From an uncultured Bacteroidota bacterium (GTDB lineage Bacteria; Bacteroidota; Bacteroidia; Flavobacteriales; Flavobacteriaceae): a stretch of DNA of 64,000 nucleotides. The stretch's first letter is position 1; every line of letters starts with the position of its first letter. The translations under genes were made by a program, and so were the position numbers. The stretch is taken from positions 186,001-250,000 of the forward strand of contig CACJQM010000002.1 of the NCBI GenBank assembly GCA_902595555.1, written 5' to 3'. Shown here piece by piece: positions 39,827 to 49,934 of this stretch. The notes under the pieces are model-generated. The model was given only the letters and a program-made list of their open reading frames with translations. It was not told the origin of the DNA and did no database searches.

Positions 39827-41719
39827 ATGAGTGATCAAATAAACCACGAATGTGGCTTAGCTCTTATTAGATTATTAAAACCTCTTGATTTTTATAAAAA
39901 AAAATACGGGTCGTCTACTTACGGCCTGAACAAACTTTATCTAATGCTTGAAAAACAGCATAATCGTGGTCAAGATGGGGCAGGTTTTGCAAGTGTAAAA
40001 TTGGATGTTAAGCCTGGTAACCGATTTATGCATAGAGAGAGGTCAGCCAGCCAAAATCCAATTCAAGAGATTTTTAAAAATTCTAACACTAGAATCACAG
40101 CCCACAAGGATAAAAATCCAAAATGGACAATGGATTCTCTCAAAAAAAATACAGCACATGTTTCTGAGTTGTTTTTGGGCCATGTTAGATATGGTACATT
40201 TGGTCAAAACAGCGTTGAAGCAGTACACCCATTTTTAAGACAAAACAATTGGATGCACAGGAATTTAATCGTTGCAGGTAACTTTAACATGACCAACAAT
40301 AAAGAGCTTTTTAATGATCTGGTCAATTTAGGACAACACCCCAAGGAAATGTCGGACACGGTTACTGTAATGGAAAGGATTGGACATTTTTTAGATGATG
40401 CTGTTGCAAAAATTTATAGAAAAGTTAAAAAAGAAGGAGTCTCAAAAATTGAAGCTTCATCAATAATAGGCGAGCAATTAGATCTAATCAAAATTCTAAA
40501 AAAAGCATCTAAAGACTGGGACGGTGGCTTTGTAATTGGAGGATTAGTTGGGCATGGCGACGCATTTGTAATCAGAGATCCCGCTGGAATTAGACCTGCA
40601 TATTATTATAAAGATGATGAGGTCCTTGTTGTTGCATCGGAAAGACCAGTGATAAAAACTGTTTTTAATACACCAGAAGACTCTATTAAAGTTCTGGGAC
40701 CTGGAAATGGACTGGTTATAAAGAAGTCTGGAAAATTAATAGTTAAAAATATAATTAAGCCTGTAGAAAAAAAATCATGTTCATTTGAAAGAATATATTT
40801 CTCAAGAGGGAGCGATATCAAAATTTATAACGAAAGAAAGAAACTTGGCAGATTGGTTTTCCCTCAAATATTAAATGCGGTTAATAATGATTTAAAAAAC
40901 ACAGTTTTCTCATACATACCCAACACAGCCGAGGTTTCTTTTTTTGGCTTAGTTCATGAAGCGCAGGATTATATGAATGAAATAGCCGAGAAAAAAATAA
41001 TTGATGAGGGAAAAAATATTTCCAGAGAAAAACTAAAAAAGCTTTTATCATACAGACCTAGAATAGAAAAAGTAGCAATTAAAGATGCTAAACTTAGGAC
41101 TTTTATAACAGACGATTCAAGTAGAGATGAATTAGTTAAACACGTTTATGATGTTACGTATGGATCAATTAAAAAAACAGATAACCTTGTAATAATAGAT
41201 GATAGCATAGTAAGAGGAACAACCCTCCAAAAAAGTATTATTAAAATGCTTGACAGATTGTCTCCAAAAAACATAATAATAGTTTCTAGCGCTCCTCAAA
41301 TCAGATACCCTGATTGTTACGGTATAGATATGGCCAGGATGGGTGATTTGATTGCCTTTAGAGCAGCAATACAGCTTATCAAGGATTCAAAACAAGAGTC
41401 TATTATTGAAAAAGTATATAAAAAATGCTTGGTAGAAAATAAAAAAGAAGTCGAGAAGATTAAAAATGTTGTAAAAGAAATTTATGACCCGTTTAACGAC
41501 GAACAAATTAGCTTACAAATATCAAGCATGTTAAAAGAAAAAGACATTAAAGCTGGAGTTCAAGTAATTTATCAATCAATTGATAATCTTCACATCGCCT
41601 GTCCGGATGACCTTGGAGATTGGTATTTTTCTGGCAACTATCCAACACCAGGGGGAAATAAAGTTGTAAACCAAGCTTTTATTAACTACTTTGAAGGATC
41701 TAATAAAAGAGCATACTAG
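39827..41719 (+). CDS. purF: Amidophosphoribosyltransferase (long Bacteroidetes-type)
   Basis: [52 protein letters not shown] motif. Confidence 0.9.
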   Translation: MSDQINHECGLALIRLLKPLDFYKKKYGSSTYGLNKLYLMLEKQHNRGQDGAGFASVKLDVKPGNRFMHRERSASQNPIQEIFKNSNTRITAHKDKNPKWTMDSLKKNTAHVSELFLGHVRYGTFGQNSVEAVHPFLRQNNWMHRNLIVAGNFNMTNNKELFNDLVNLGQHPKEMSDTVTVMERIGHFLDDAVAKIYRKVKKEGVSKIEASSIIGEQLDLIKILKKASKDWDGGFVIGGLVGHGDAFVIRDPAGIRPAYYYKDDEVLVVASERPVIKTVFNTPEDSIKVLGPGNGLVIKKSGKLIVKNIIKPVEKKSCSFERIYFSRGSDIKIYNERKKLGRLVFPQILNAVNNDLKNTVFSYIPNTAEVSFFGLVHEAQDYMNEIAEKKIIDEGKNISREKLKKLLSYRPRIEKVAIKDAKLRTFITDDSSRDELVKHVYDVTYGSIKKTDNLVIIDDSIVRGTTLQKSIIKMLDRLSPKNIIIVSSAPQIRYPDCYGIDMARMGDLIAFRAAIQLIKDSKQESIIEKVYKKCLVENKKEVEKIKNVVKEIYDPFNDEQISLQISSMLKEKDIKAGVQVIYQSIDNLHIACPDDLGDWYFSGNYPTPGGNKVVNQAFINYFEGSNKRAY

Positions 41720-42327
41720 TCAATAGCAGACTGGTACTTATTAGAAACTGCATCCCAATTTATTACATTAAAAAAAGCATTAACATAATCTGGCCTTCTG
41801 TTTTGATAGTTTAAATAATACGCATGTTCCCAAACATCAAGACCTAAAATAGGGGTTCCCCCGCAACCTATACCAGGCATAAGCGGATTATCCTGATTTG
41901 CAGATGAACAAACTTCTAAATCTCCATTCGAATGCGCACAAAGCCATGCCCAACCAGAACCAAATCTCGTTCCAGCTGCTGATGAGAATTTGGATTTAAA
42001 TTCATCAAAAGAACCAAAGCTTTTTTCAATTGCACCAGCCAGATTTCCTGAGGGAGATCCACCTCCATTGGGCGACATAATTTCCCAAAAAAGACAATGA
42101 TTATAATACCCTCCACCATTATTTCTAACGGCAGAATTATTCATATCCAGGTTTTTTAAGATATCATCAATAGACTTATTTGATAGTTCTGTGCCCTCGA
42201 TCGCAGCATTTAGTTTGTTAGTATATCCAGCATGATGCTTGCCATGGTGAATTTGCATTGTTCTGGAATCAATATGCGGCTCAAGCGCATCATGATTATA
42301 GCTTAGGTCAGGTAATTGGAAACTCAT
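41716..42327 (-). CDS. Superoxide dismutase (Fe/Mn)
   Basis: [66 protein letters not shown]. Confidence 0.96.
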   Translation of the reverse strand: MSFQLPDLSYNHDALEPHIDSRTMQIHHGKHHAGYTNKLNAAIEGTELSNKSIDDILKNLDMNNSAVRNNGGGYYNHCLFWEIMSPNGGGSPSGNLAGAIEKSFGSFDEFKSKFSSAAGTRFGSGWAWLCAHSNGDLEVCSSANQDNPLMPGIGCGGTPILGLDVWEHAYYLNYQNRRPDYVNAFFNVINWDAVSNKYQSAID

Positions 42328-42384
42328 AGTAATTGTTATAAATTAATAGCTCTAAATTAAGTAATTCAGCAAAAACTAAAAAAA

Positions 42385-45300
42385 TTGACCGATAAATTTG
42401 AAATTATTGATGCTAGCGCAGGATCTGGTAAAACATTTTCACTTGCAAGCAATGTGATTATCAAGATATTAAGCGGTGATGAGGATTCATATAAAAAAGT
42501 ACTGGCATTAACGTTTACCAACAATTCTGCCAATGAAATGAAAAAGAGAATTTTAGATGAGCTGAAGCAAATATCGATTGAACCAAGGAAATCTCTAGTT
42601 TTTCAAACTTCAGGTTTGAGTAAACTTTTTAGCTTAATTTCAATTAAAAGAAAAGCCAAAAGGATTTTAAATAAAATTTTACATAATTTTTCATTCTTTC
42701 AGGTAAGCACCATTGATAAATTTAATCACAGACTTATTCGATCATTTTCTGGGGACTTAGCCCTCTCATATGATTTTGATTTAGTCATTGAAAGAGATGA
42801 ATTCTCAGATCAATTAATAGACAAATTCTTTAATGATCTAGAAAAAGAGTCTTTTTTATCAGATTTAATTATAAAATATGCTAATGATAAACACCATAAC
42901 AACAAATCTTGGGATGTAGGCTTTGATTTAAAAAAATTACTTGATATAATTTGGGATGAGAATAATTACAACTTTGTGTCAAAGAAAAAAATGGATAAAG
43001 AATCATTTAATGACATGAAAAAAGTATTGCAATCAACGCTAAGTAAAAATTTAAAAACAATACAAAAAATCTCGCTAAATATCGAGGATAAAATATCAAG
43101 CATTGACCAATCTTCATTCTCATTTAATGCCCTTCCTAAACTATTAAAACAAATTCAATCATTTGATTTAAAAAATGTCAACACTGATCAGGTTTTAAAA
43201 AGATTGGACAACAATACGCTCATAAAAAAAGCCAAATCGAATTCAGAAACAGCTCAGCTAATATCTGAAATTACACCCGATATAATTGAAATAAACTCAA
43301 TGATTCAAATGCAAAAAACATACTCTAATCTTTATCAAAATTTAACCTTGAATTATTTGATTTATAATATTGTGAATTATTCAAGAAAATTTCAAGATGA
43401 GAATAATTTATTGTTGATCTCAGATTTTAACTCACTCATAACAGAAAACATTTCAGATCAACCAGCACCGTTTATTTATGAGAAAATAGGAACTAAGTAT
43501 AACAATTATTTTGTCGATGAGTTTCAAGACACGTCTGAATTGCAATGGAAAAATTTAATTCCGTTGACCTCTCACGCCTTAACAAACGAAGAAATAAATG
43601 ATGATGGAGGCAACCTTTTTTTAGTTGGAGACCCAAAACAGTCAATATACAGGTGGAGGGGTGCTAAACCTGAAACTTTCACAAACTTAAAAACTGTCAA
43701 CCCTTTTTACATAAAACCTAAAACAAACAAACTTGGAACTAACTATAGAAGTTTCAGCAACATTGTTGATTTTAACAATCAGTTTTTTACATATAATTCG
43801 AAATTGTTAAATATCGAAGAAATTGATAGTATTTATGGAAAGCTTGATCAAAACTTTTTAAAAAAGAAAACAGGGGGGCACATTTCCATTAATTTTATCA
43901 ACCCAGAAAACAAAGATTACAATGAAAGATCTGCAGAAAAGGTATTAGAAATTATTAAGCAGAAGGAAAAACAAGGCTTTAATTTGAGTGATATAGCCAT
44001 TTTATGTAGAACGAATAAAGAATGTAATTTAATATCTGCCTCATTGATCGATAACAATATCAAAGTTAACTCTGAGGAGTTGTTGGCCTTGTCTGAGTCA
44101 AAAGAAGTTCTTTTTTTAATTGATGTTATAAGGCTAATTCTAAATAAGAATGATTTAAATGCAAAGAAAAATATACTAAAGTTTATTAGTGTAAAACAGG
44201 GAAAAAACAACAAATATGAGTTTATTAAAAAAGAAATGCAACTCCCTGTCTCAAAGATCTTTGAGAAACTATTAAATATTAATTATCAAAGACTATCTAG
44301 TTTAGACCTTTACTCAGCTTGTGAAAAAACAATATCATCTGTAAGTTTTTTAGAGGATGCTAAAATGCAAGTCTCTTTTTTATTGGATGAAATCTATAAT
44401 TTCTCTTTTAGTAAAAATTCATTCTTACAATCATTTGTAGACTATTGGGATATAAAAAAAGAGAAATTAAAAGTCAACTTAATAGAGGAAACTAATGCTG
44501 TAAAGGTTTTAACTATCCACAAATCAAAAGGACTGGAATTTCCAATTGTTATTTTACCCTATTTTGATTTTAAGTTAAAAAAACCAGATGAAAATATTTG
44601 GGTCAATTTCTCAGAAAAAGAAATAAACGGGAACTTCCTAGTTAAATACAATGAAAGTTTGAGGTTTTTCAGCGATAGTATGAATCAAAGAATGAAACTA
44701 TATGATCATCAAATGAAACTAGATAATTTAAACGTTATGTACGTTTCATTAACTCGAAGCATCCTAGAAAACCACATAATATGTGAGGAAAAAGAATTAA
44801 ACGAAGATAGCTCAGGCGGATTATTAAAATCATACGTTACTAAAAGTTTTTCTCAAGAAAAAACATTTTACAAAATTGGAAAATCTGTATATAAACCAGA
44901 GATATCATCTAAGAAATTAAAAAAACTCAAATTAATAGACCTAAAAAGTGATAAAAATCATAATAGTTTAAACAAATACTATAATTCGGATAAAAGGTTA
45001 AGCTCAAATTTTGGCAACATATTTCACAATATAATGTCAGAAATAGAGTACAAACACCATTCAGATTATGTAATAAACGATTATTTCAACAGAGGAATAA
45101 TTAACAAAAAAGAAAAAAACCAAATAAAAAATAGCGTGGATTTAATTACTAACCACGTCTGTTTACAAAGGTTTTTTTCAAAGAAAAACATTGTATATAA
45201 TGAAAGAGAAGTTTTTATTCCCCCGGACAAGGTAATTGTTCCGGATAAAGCTGTTTTTACATCAAAAAAAGACATTTTTATTTTAGATTATAAAACAGGG

Positions 45301-45432
45301 AAAAGAAGCAAAGCTCATCAAAATCAGATTAAAACCTATATTGATGCATTAAATAATGCAAGCTACAGAGTAAAAGGAGCGTTTTTGGTTTATGTATCAA
45401 ACAAAATAGATGTGTTAGAAATTAGTATTTAG
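42385..45432 (+). CDS. UvrD/AddA-like helicase-nuclease
   Basis: DASAGSGKTFSLA, VDEFQDTSELQW, VGDPKQSIYRWRGA, VLTIHKSKGLEFPIVILP, C-terminal PDKAVFTSKKDIFILDYKTG nuclease motif; TTG start. Confidence 0.9.
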   Translation: MTDKFEIIDASAGSGKTFSLASNVIIKILSGDEDSYKKVLALTFTNNSANEMKKRILDELKQISIEPRKSLVFQTSGLSKLFSLISIKRKAKRILNKILHNFSFFQVSTIDKFNHRLIRSFSGDLALSYDFDLVIERDEFSDQLIDKFFNDLEKESFLSDLIIKYANDKHHNNKSWDVGFDLKKLLDIIWDENNYNFVSKKKMDKESFNDMKKVLQSTLSKNLKTIQKISLNIEDKISSIDQSSFSFNALPKLLKQIQSFDLKNVNTDQVLKRLDNNTLIKKAKSNSETAQLISEITPDIIEINSMIQMQKTYSNLYQNLTLNYLIYNIVNYSRKFQDENNLLLISDFNSLITENISDQPAPFIYEKIGTKYNNYFVDEFQDTSELQWKNLIPLTSHALTNEEINDDGGNLFLVGDPKQSIYRWRGAKPETFTNLKTVNPFYIKPKTNKLGTNYRSFSNIVDFNNQFFTYNSKLLNIEEIDSIYGKLDQNFLKKKTGGHISINFINPENKDYNERSAEKVLEIIKQKEKQGFNLSDIAILCRTNKECNLISASLIDNNIKVNSEELLALSESKEVLFLIDVIRLILNKNDLNAKKNILKFISVKQGKNNKYEFIKKEMQLPVSKIFEKLLNINYQRLSSLDLYSACEKTISSVSFLEDAKMQVSFLLDEIYNFSFSKNSFLQSFVDYWDIKKEKLKVNLIEETNAVKVLTIHKSKGLEFPIVILPYFDFKLKKPDENIWVNFSEKEINGNFLVKYNESLRFFSDSMNQRMKLYDHQMKLDNLNVMYVSLTRSILENHIICEEKELNEDSSGGLLKSYVTKSFSQEKTFYKIGKSVYKPEISSKKLKKLKLIDLKSDKNHNSLNKYYNSDKRLSSNFGNIFHNIMSEIEYKHHSDYVINDYFNRGIINKKEKNQIKNSVDLITNHVCLQRFFSKKNIVYNEREVFIPPDKVIVPDKAVFTSKKDIFILDYKTGKRSKAHQNQIKTYIDALNNASYRVKGAFLVYVSNKIDVLEISI

Positions 45433-45494
45433 TCTGTATTTTAAACACTTACAGAACCCCACTACATCTGTATAAAAACAAAATAAATAGAGAT

Positions 45495-45508
45495 ATTTTC
45501 ATGAAAAT
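45495..45508. repeat. 14-bp perfect palindrome ATTTTCATGAAAAT upstream of OmpA gene
   Basis: Self-complementary 14-mer 41 bp upstream of ATG 45550. Confidence 0.7.
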
Positions 45509-45549
45509 CATTAAGTTTGTGCTTAGATCAAACAATAATTTATACTAAC

Positions 45550-46944
45550 ATGAAAAACTTTGTGAAAATATTTTTTGTTTTTGCTCTTGTATTCTTAACT
45601 ACCCAAAGTTGGGCTCAAGACAAAGACAACCCATGGCAATTTAGCTTTGGTGTTAGTGCATTGAATTTTAACGGAACGAATTACCCAAGTGACAAACCTA
45701 ACCTAGATTTAGGGTCTGATTTGTTCAACGAGTATTTCAATGTAACTGACCATTGGAACGTACAGTCCTCACTAAGTACAGTAACATTAACTAGATATGC
45801 TGAAAACGGATATTCTTTTGGATTAAGAGCCTCAATAAACAAGTTTTCAAAGCTTGGGGATAGTCCTAGAATTACACCTAAAACAATGATTAGCGCTGAT
45901 CTAATGATTACAAAATCATTGAGCGGCCTCACGTTTTGTAATATAGAGCCCTATTTAGAAGTAGGTGCTGGTCAATCTTTTGTGGGTAATAATAAAGATT
46001 ATCACTTAAACGCTGGTGCTGGTTTATCATATTCAGTAAGTAAAAAAGTGCACTTGAAATTTAATACGATTTATCGTCATAATTACAAAAACAATGGATT
46101 TGTAAGTTATGCCCCAAACATTATCCCTCACTTTCAACACAATCTTTCCGTTGCTGTAAACTTCGGAGGAAAAGATACTGATAGGGATGGGGTTTATGAT
46201 AGACATGATGATTGCCCATCAGTTGCAGGGTTACCTGAATTTAATGGTTGTCCTGATGATGATGGCGATGGAATTGAAAACAGTAAAGATGCTTGTCCTA
46301 ATGCTGCTGGATTATTAGAATTTAATGGTTGTCCAGATTCAGACGGCGACGGTGTTGCTGATCCGAACGATGCTTGTCCTGATGTTGCAGGTTTAGCTAA
46401 ATTTAAAGGATGCCCTGACTCTGACGGCGATGGCATTGAAGACGGCAAAGATGCTTGTCCTAATGCTGCTGGGCCTAGAAAGTTCAACGGTTGCCCAGAC
46501 TCTGATGGCGATGGAATAGCAGATCCACAAGATAAGTGTCCAAACGAAGCTGGACCAGCTGACAATGCTGGATGTCCAAACCCAACTGCTGAAGCAATTG
46601 AAAAGCTTAATGAATTAGGAGCTGTAGTTCAGTTTGAATTTAATAAATCTGACCTTAGAGATGACGCTGTTGAGTTGCTACTAAGTGTTTATGAAATTAT
46701 GTCTAAATATGGAAATACAAACTTCTCTATTGAAGGCCATACAGACACTTCTGGACCTAAAGCATTTAACAAGAAGCTATCTTTAGAGAGAGCTGAAAAA
46801 GTAAAATCTCATTTAGTTAGTAAGGGAGTAGATGGAGATAGATTATCTACTGAAGGTTATGGAGAAGAGAACCCTAAAGAGTCTAACGCTACAAGAAAAG
46901 GTAGAATAGCTAATAGAAGAGTTGAATTTAAGGTAGTTGAGTAA
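45550..46944 (+). CDS. OmpA family outer-membrane protein with thrombospondin type 3 repeats
   Basis: Signal peptide, beta-barrel-like N-region, DxDGDGIxDxxDxCPxxAG repeats, FSIEGHTDTSGPKAFNKKLSLERAEKVKSHL...NRRVEF. Confidence 0.94.
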   Translation: MKNFVKIFFVFALVFLTTQSWAQDKDNPWQFSFGVSALNFNGTNYPSDKPNLDLGSDLFNEYFNVTDHWNVQSSLSTVTLTRYAENGYSFGLRASINKFSKLGDSPRITPKTMISADLMITKSLSGLTFCNIEPYLEVGAGQSFVGNNKDYHLNAGAGLSYSVSKKVHLKFNTIYRHNYKNNGFVSYAPNIIPHFQHNLSVAVNFGGKDTDRDGVYDRHDDCPSVAGLPEFNGCPDDDGDGIENSKDACPNAAGLLEFNGCPDSDGDGVADPNDACPDVAGLAKFKGCPDSDGDGIEDGKDACPNAAGPRKFNGCPDSDGDGIADPQDKCPNEAGPADNAGCPNPTAEAIEKLNELGAVVQFEFNKSDLRDDAVELLLSVYEIMSKYGNTNFSIEGHTDTSGPKAFNKKLSLERAEKVKSHLVSKGVDGDRLSTEGYGEENPKESNATRKGRIANRRVEFKVVE

Positions 46945-46970
46945 GCCCTTAAATTAATTTTAAATGAATA

Positions 46971-46999
46971 AAGCGCCTAATAACTTAGGCGCTTTTTTT
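46971..46999 (+). terminator. Rho-independent terminator after OmpA gene
   Basis: AAGCGCCTAA-TAAC-TTAGGCGCTT followed by T-run. Confidence 0.92.
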
Positions 47000-47011
47000 A
47001 TTTTTAATAGG

Positions 47012-49687
47012 ATGAAAATTTTTTTCGAAACTGTTCTTGATGAAGTATATAAAAATTTAGATTTAGAAAAAACCTATTTCGTAATACCTAACCAAAGGTC
47101 AAAAATATTCTTAAAAAAAGAGATTTTAAAAAAAATTTCATCACCTTCAATATCTCCCCAGATTTTTAGTATTGATGATTTTATCGAGAAAATTGCGGAC
47201 ATAAAAGAGTCTCCACGAACCAATCAACTTTTTTATTTGTATGAAAGCTATATGATGGTTTCTAGTAAAAAAGACTTTGAATCATATACATTATTTAGAA
47301 ATTGGGCAAATACCTTATTAAACGACATAAATGATGTTGACATGGGAATGGCAGATGATACAAGTGTTTATAAAGACCTATATGAAATTCACAAACTAGA
47401 AGCTATTACTAATCAAGAAACTGAAAAAAAACTTGCTTTTTGGGGCATGATTCCAAAAATTGTAGAAAATTTCAAATCAAGATTAATTGAAAACAATTTA
47501 GCATCTAAAGGTTTGTGTCATGTTTATGCTAAAGAAAACATTGAAATATTTTCAGATGCAAACAAAGAATATTCATTTATATTTCTGGGTTTAAATTCAT
47601 TATCAAACACCGAACAGTATATTATAAATCATGTTTTAGAAAATAATAAAGCTGAAATATTCTGGGACTGCGATGATTCATTTATAGAAAATCCCGAACA
47701 TGAAGCGGGGTATTTTTTTAGAAAATATATATCCGACTGGGATTATTTTAAAACAAAGAAGTTTAAATGGTCAAAAAAACTTATATCAAGCAGAAAGAAT
47801 ATTTCTATTTATGAAACAACAAAACAAATTGCTCAAATAAAAACTGCAGCAAACTTAATTCATGAAATTTCCAAGAAAAAATCAAAAGACAAAACTGCAA
47901 TAATTTTACCTAATCAGGAGTTGTTAATACCGCTTACTAGTTCACTACCAGAATCAATTGAAAAAGTAAGCATCTCGATTTCAAATTCTGTAATTAACAT
48001 GCAGCTTTCAAAATTTGCAACAAATTTTTTTGAAATGTATTCAAGAAAACAAAGCAATAGCTTTTATTACAAAGACATCTTAAATACTTTGTCAAACACT
48101 TATTTGCTTAGATCAAACCCCGCTAAAACGCATCTATATGAGTCCATTAAATCCAATATTATAAATAAAAATATGGTTTACGTGAGCTCAAAATATTTAC
48201 TAGAAGTGTTGAATAATGATATGTCTAAAAAACTTTTTAATTGTACAGAGCTTACCATCCTAGACACTTTATATGATTATATTGATATTTTTGAGTCTAA
48301 CATTGATGAAAGTGTTTTTATAGAGCAGACAACTAAAATTAAAAACACTCTTCAAATTATTAAGAATTTCAATTCAAAGTATAAGTTTACGATAAGCTTT
48401 AATTCACTTAAAGATTTTTTTAACGACATAATTAAGAATCAAAGCATTAGTTTTTATGGTGATCCAACTCATAGCTTTCATGTTATGGGCCTATTAGAGT
48501 CTAGAGGCATGGACTTTCATAACGTTATTATATGTTCAGCAAACGAAGGAGTTTTACCCTCGAATAATTTTCATGGTTCACTGATCCCTTTTGACCTCAG
48601 AAAGAAATATAATCTTACAACTATAATTGAAGATGATGCAAGGACTAGCTATGATTTTTATCATCTACTACTAAGAGCATCTAATATTCATTTAATTTAT
48701 AATTCAGTTTCAGAAGGCATAGATACTGGCGAAAAAAGTAGATATATTCAACAATTAGAGCTTTTAGAAAACCAAAATCATAATATAAAACAAATCATTT
48801 CTCACTACCCATTTAGCTCAACTCAAAGCATTCCGGAAGTTTTTGAAAAAACAGAGGCTTTAATTTCTAGATTAAAAGAAATTGCTGAAATTGGATTTTC
48901 ACCATCTTCATTAAATAGATATATCGACAATCCAATCAGCTTTTTTGATGAATATGTAATAGGGGTTAAGTCTAATGAAGAGGTTAATGAGTTTCCTGAA
49001 GCAAGAGGAATAGGGATTATTTTTCACAACACCATGGAAGCCATTTATAAACCATTTACAGGTATGGAGGTTGATGTAAAAAAACTAAAAATTAGCTTAA
49101 ATAAAGTCGATAAATTATTGGATTATGAATTTATTCAAGAGTATGGTAAAAATTATGACAGAGGAAAAAATATGATTATTTATAAAGTACTTAAGAATAC
49201 AATTAAAAAATTAATCCAAACAGATATTGATAAAATCAATAATGGGATTAAACTAAAAATAATAGACATAGAGTCTAAGCTTGAAGTAAACCTGGTAACA
49301 GAAAAAACAAAAATTAAGTATAAACTTAAAGGCACAGTTGACAGAATACAGAGTGAAAATGGGGACATAAAAATTATTGATTACAAGACAGGCTCATTCG
49401 AACCATACAAATTATCATTTGGCAGTTATCAAGATTTAATTGATAAAAAAAAGAAAGAGGCATTTCAACTTTTATGTTATTGCTTGATGTATAGTCTTAA
49501 CAATAAAAAATCAAAAAATTTAAACGCCGGTATAATTTCTTTTAAAAACCTTAACTCAGGTTTGATCAGTTTGAAAAAATCAAAAACTGAAAATTATAAC
49601 AAAGATGAGCTAGATGAATTTAAGATGGTTTTGGATAATGTTGTTGAGGAAATTTTTGACACCAATCTGAGTTTTTCTGAAAATTAA
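47012..49687 (+). CDS. AddB-like PD-(D/E)XK nuclease family protein
   Basis: FSPSSLNRYIDNPISFFDEYVIGV, GIIFHNTMEAIY, IKIIDYKTGSFEP; start moved from 46964 (inside terminator) to 47012. Confidence 0.85.
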   Translation: MKIFFETVLDEVYKNLDLEKTYFVIPNQRSKIFLKKEILKKISSPSISPQIFSIDDFIEKIADIKESPRTNQLFYLYESYMMVSSKKDFESYTLFRNWANTLLNDINDVDMGMADDTSVYKDLYEIHKLEAITNQETEKKLAFWGMIPKIVENFKSRLIENNLASKGLCHVYAKENIEIFSDANKEYSFIFLGLNSLSNTEQYIINHVLENNKAEIFWDCDDSFIENPEHEAGYFFRKYISDWDYFKTKKFKWSKKLISSRKNISIYETTKQIAQIKTAANLIHEISKKKSKDKTAIILPNQELLIPLTSSLPESIEKVSISISNSVINMQLSKFATNFFEMYSRKQSNSFYYKDILNTLSNTYLLRSNPAKTHLYESIKSNIINKNMVYVSSKYLLEVLNNDMSKKLFNCTELTILDTLYDYIDIFESNIDESVFIEQTTKIKNTLQIIKNFNSKYKFTISFNSLKDFFNDIIKNQSISFYGDPTHSFHVMGLLESRGMDFHNVIICSANEGVLPSNNFHGSLIPFDLRKKYNLTTIIEDDARTSYDFYHLLLRASNIHLIYNSVSEGIDTGEKSRYIQQLELLENQNHNIKQIISHYPFSSTQSIPEVFEKTEALISRLKEIAEIGFSPSSLNRYIDNPISFFDEYVIGVKSNEEVNEFPEARGIGIIFHNTMEAIYKPFTGMEVDVKKLKISLNKVDKLLDYEFIQEYGKNYDRGKNMIIYKVLKNTIKKLIQTDIDKINNGIKLKIIDIESKLEVNLVTEKTKIKYKLKGTVDRIQSENGDIKIIDYKTGSFEPYKLSFGSYQDLIDKKKKEAFQLLCYCLMYSLNNKKSKNLNAGIISFKNLNSGLISLKKSKTENYNKDELDEFKMVLDNVVEEIFDTNLSFSEN

Positions 49688-49727
49688 GCTAAAACATTAA
49701 TTTACTTCATAATTTCCTTAATAATGT

Positions 49728-49735
49728 TAAATTTG
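49728..49735 (+). promoter_or_regulatory. Bacteroidetes -7 promoter box TAAATTTG upstream of CAU tRNA
   Basis: TAnnTTTG, 24 nt before the mature tRNA 5' end. Confidence 0.4.
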
Positions 49736-49759
49736 CGATGATTTCTTTTTAAGAATCAC

Positions 49760-49833
49760 GGTCCTATAGCTCAGTTGGTTAGAGTAGATGACTCATAATC
49801 ATTTGGTCCCTGGTTCGAGCCCAGGTGGGACCA
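49760..49833 (+). tRNA. tRNA with CAT anticodon (tRNA-Met elongator, or tRNA-Ile2)
   Basis: GGTCCTA/TGGGACC acceptor, GATGA-CTCATAA-TCATT anticodon arm, CTGG-TTCGAGC-CCAG T-arm. Confidence 0.92.
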
Positions 49834-49838
49834 CCCTT

Positions 49839-49875
49839 AAACCCTTTAAGTCTTTGATTTAGAGGGTTTTTGTTT
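49839..49875 (+). terminator. Probable terminator after tRNA
   Basis: AAACCCT...AGGGTTTTTG inverted repeat with T-run. Confidence 0.6.
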
Positions 49876-49888
49876 TTTAGACCAGTTA

Positions 49889-49910
49889 TTCCGAACCTAT
49901 TTCCGAACCT
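49889..49910. repeat. Two direct TTCCGAACCT motifs
   Basis: TTCCGAACCT at 49889-49898 and 49901-49910; inverted copies at 51336 and 51358. Confidence 0.85.
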
Positions 49911-49934
49911 AAAACAGGGTTGTGGTTAAAAAAC

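Noticed and set aside
41716-41719. purF/sod stop-codon overlap
   Set aside because: Short convergent overlap, common in compact genomes.
46194-46565. 123-aa repetitive ORF opposite OmpA
   Set aside because: Antisense shadow of the thrombospondin type 3 repeats.
46964-47011. ORF-track start of the AddB-like gene
   Set aside because: Lies within the OmpA terminator hairpin; ATG 47012 is more plausible.
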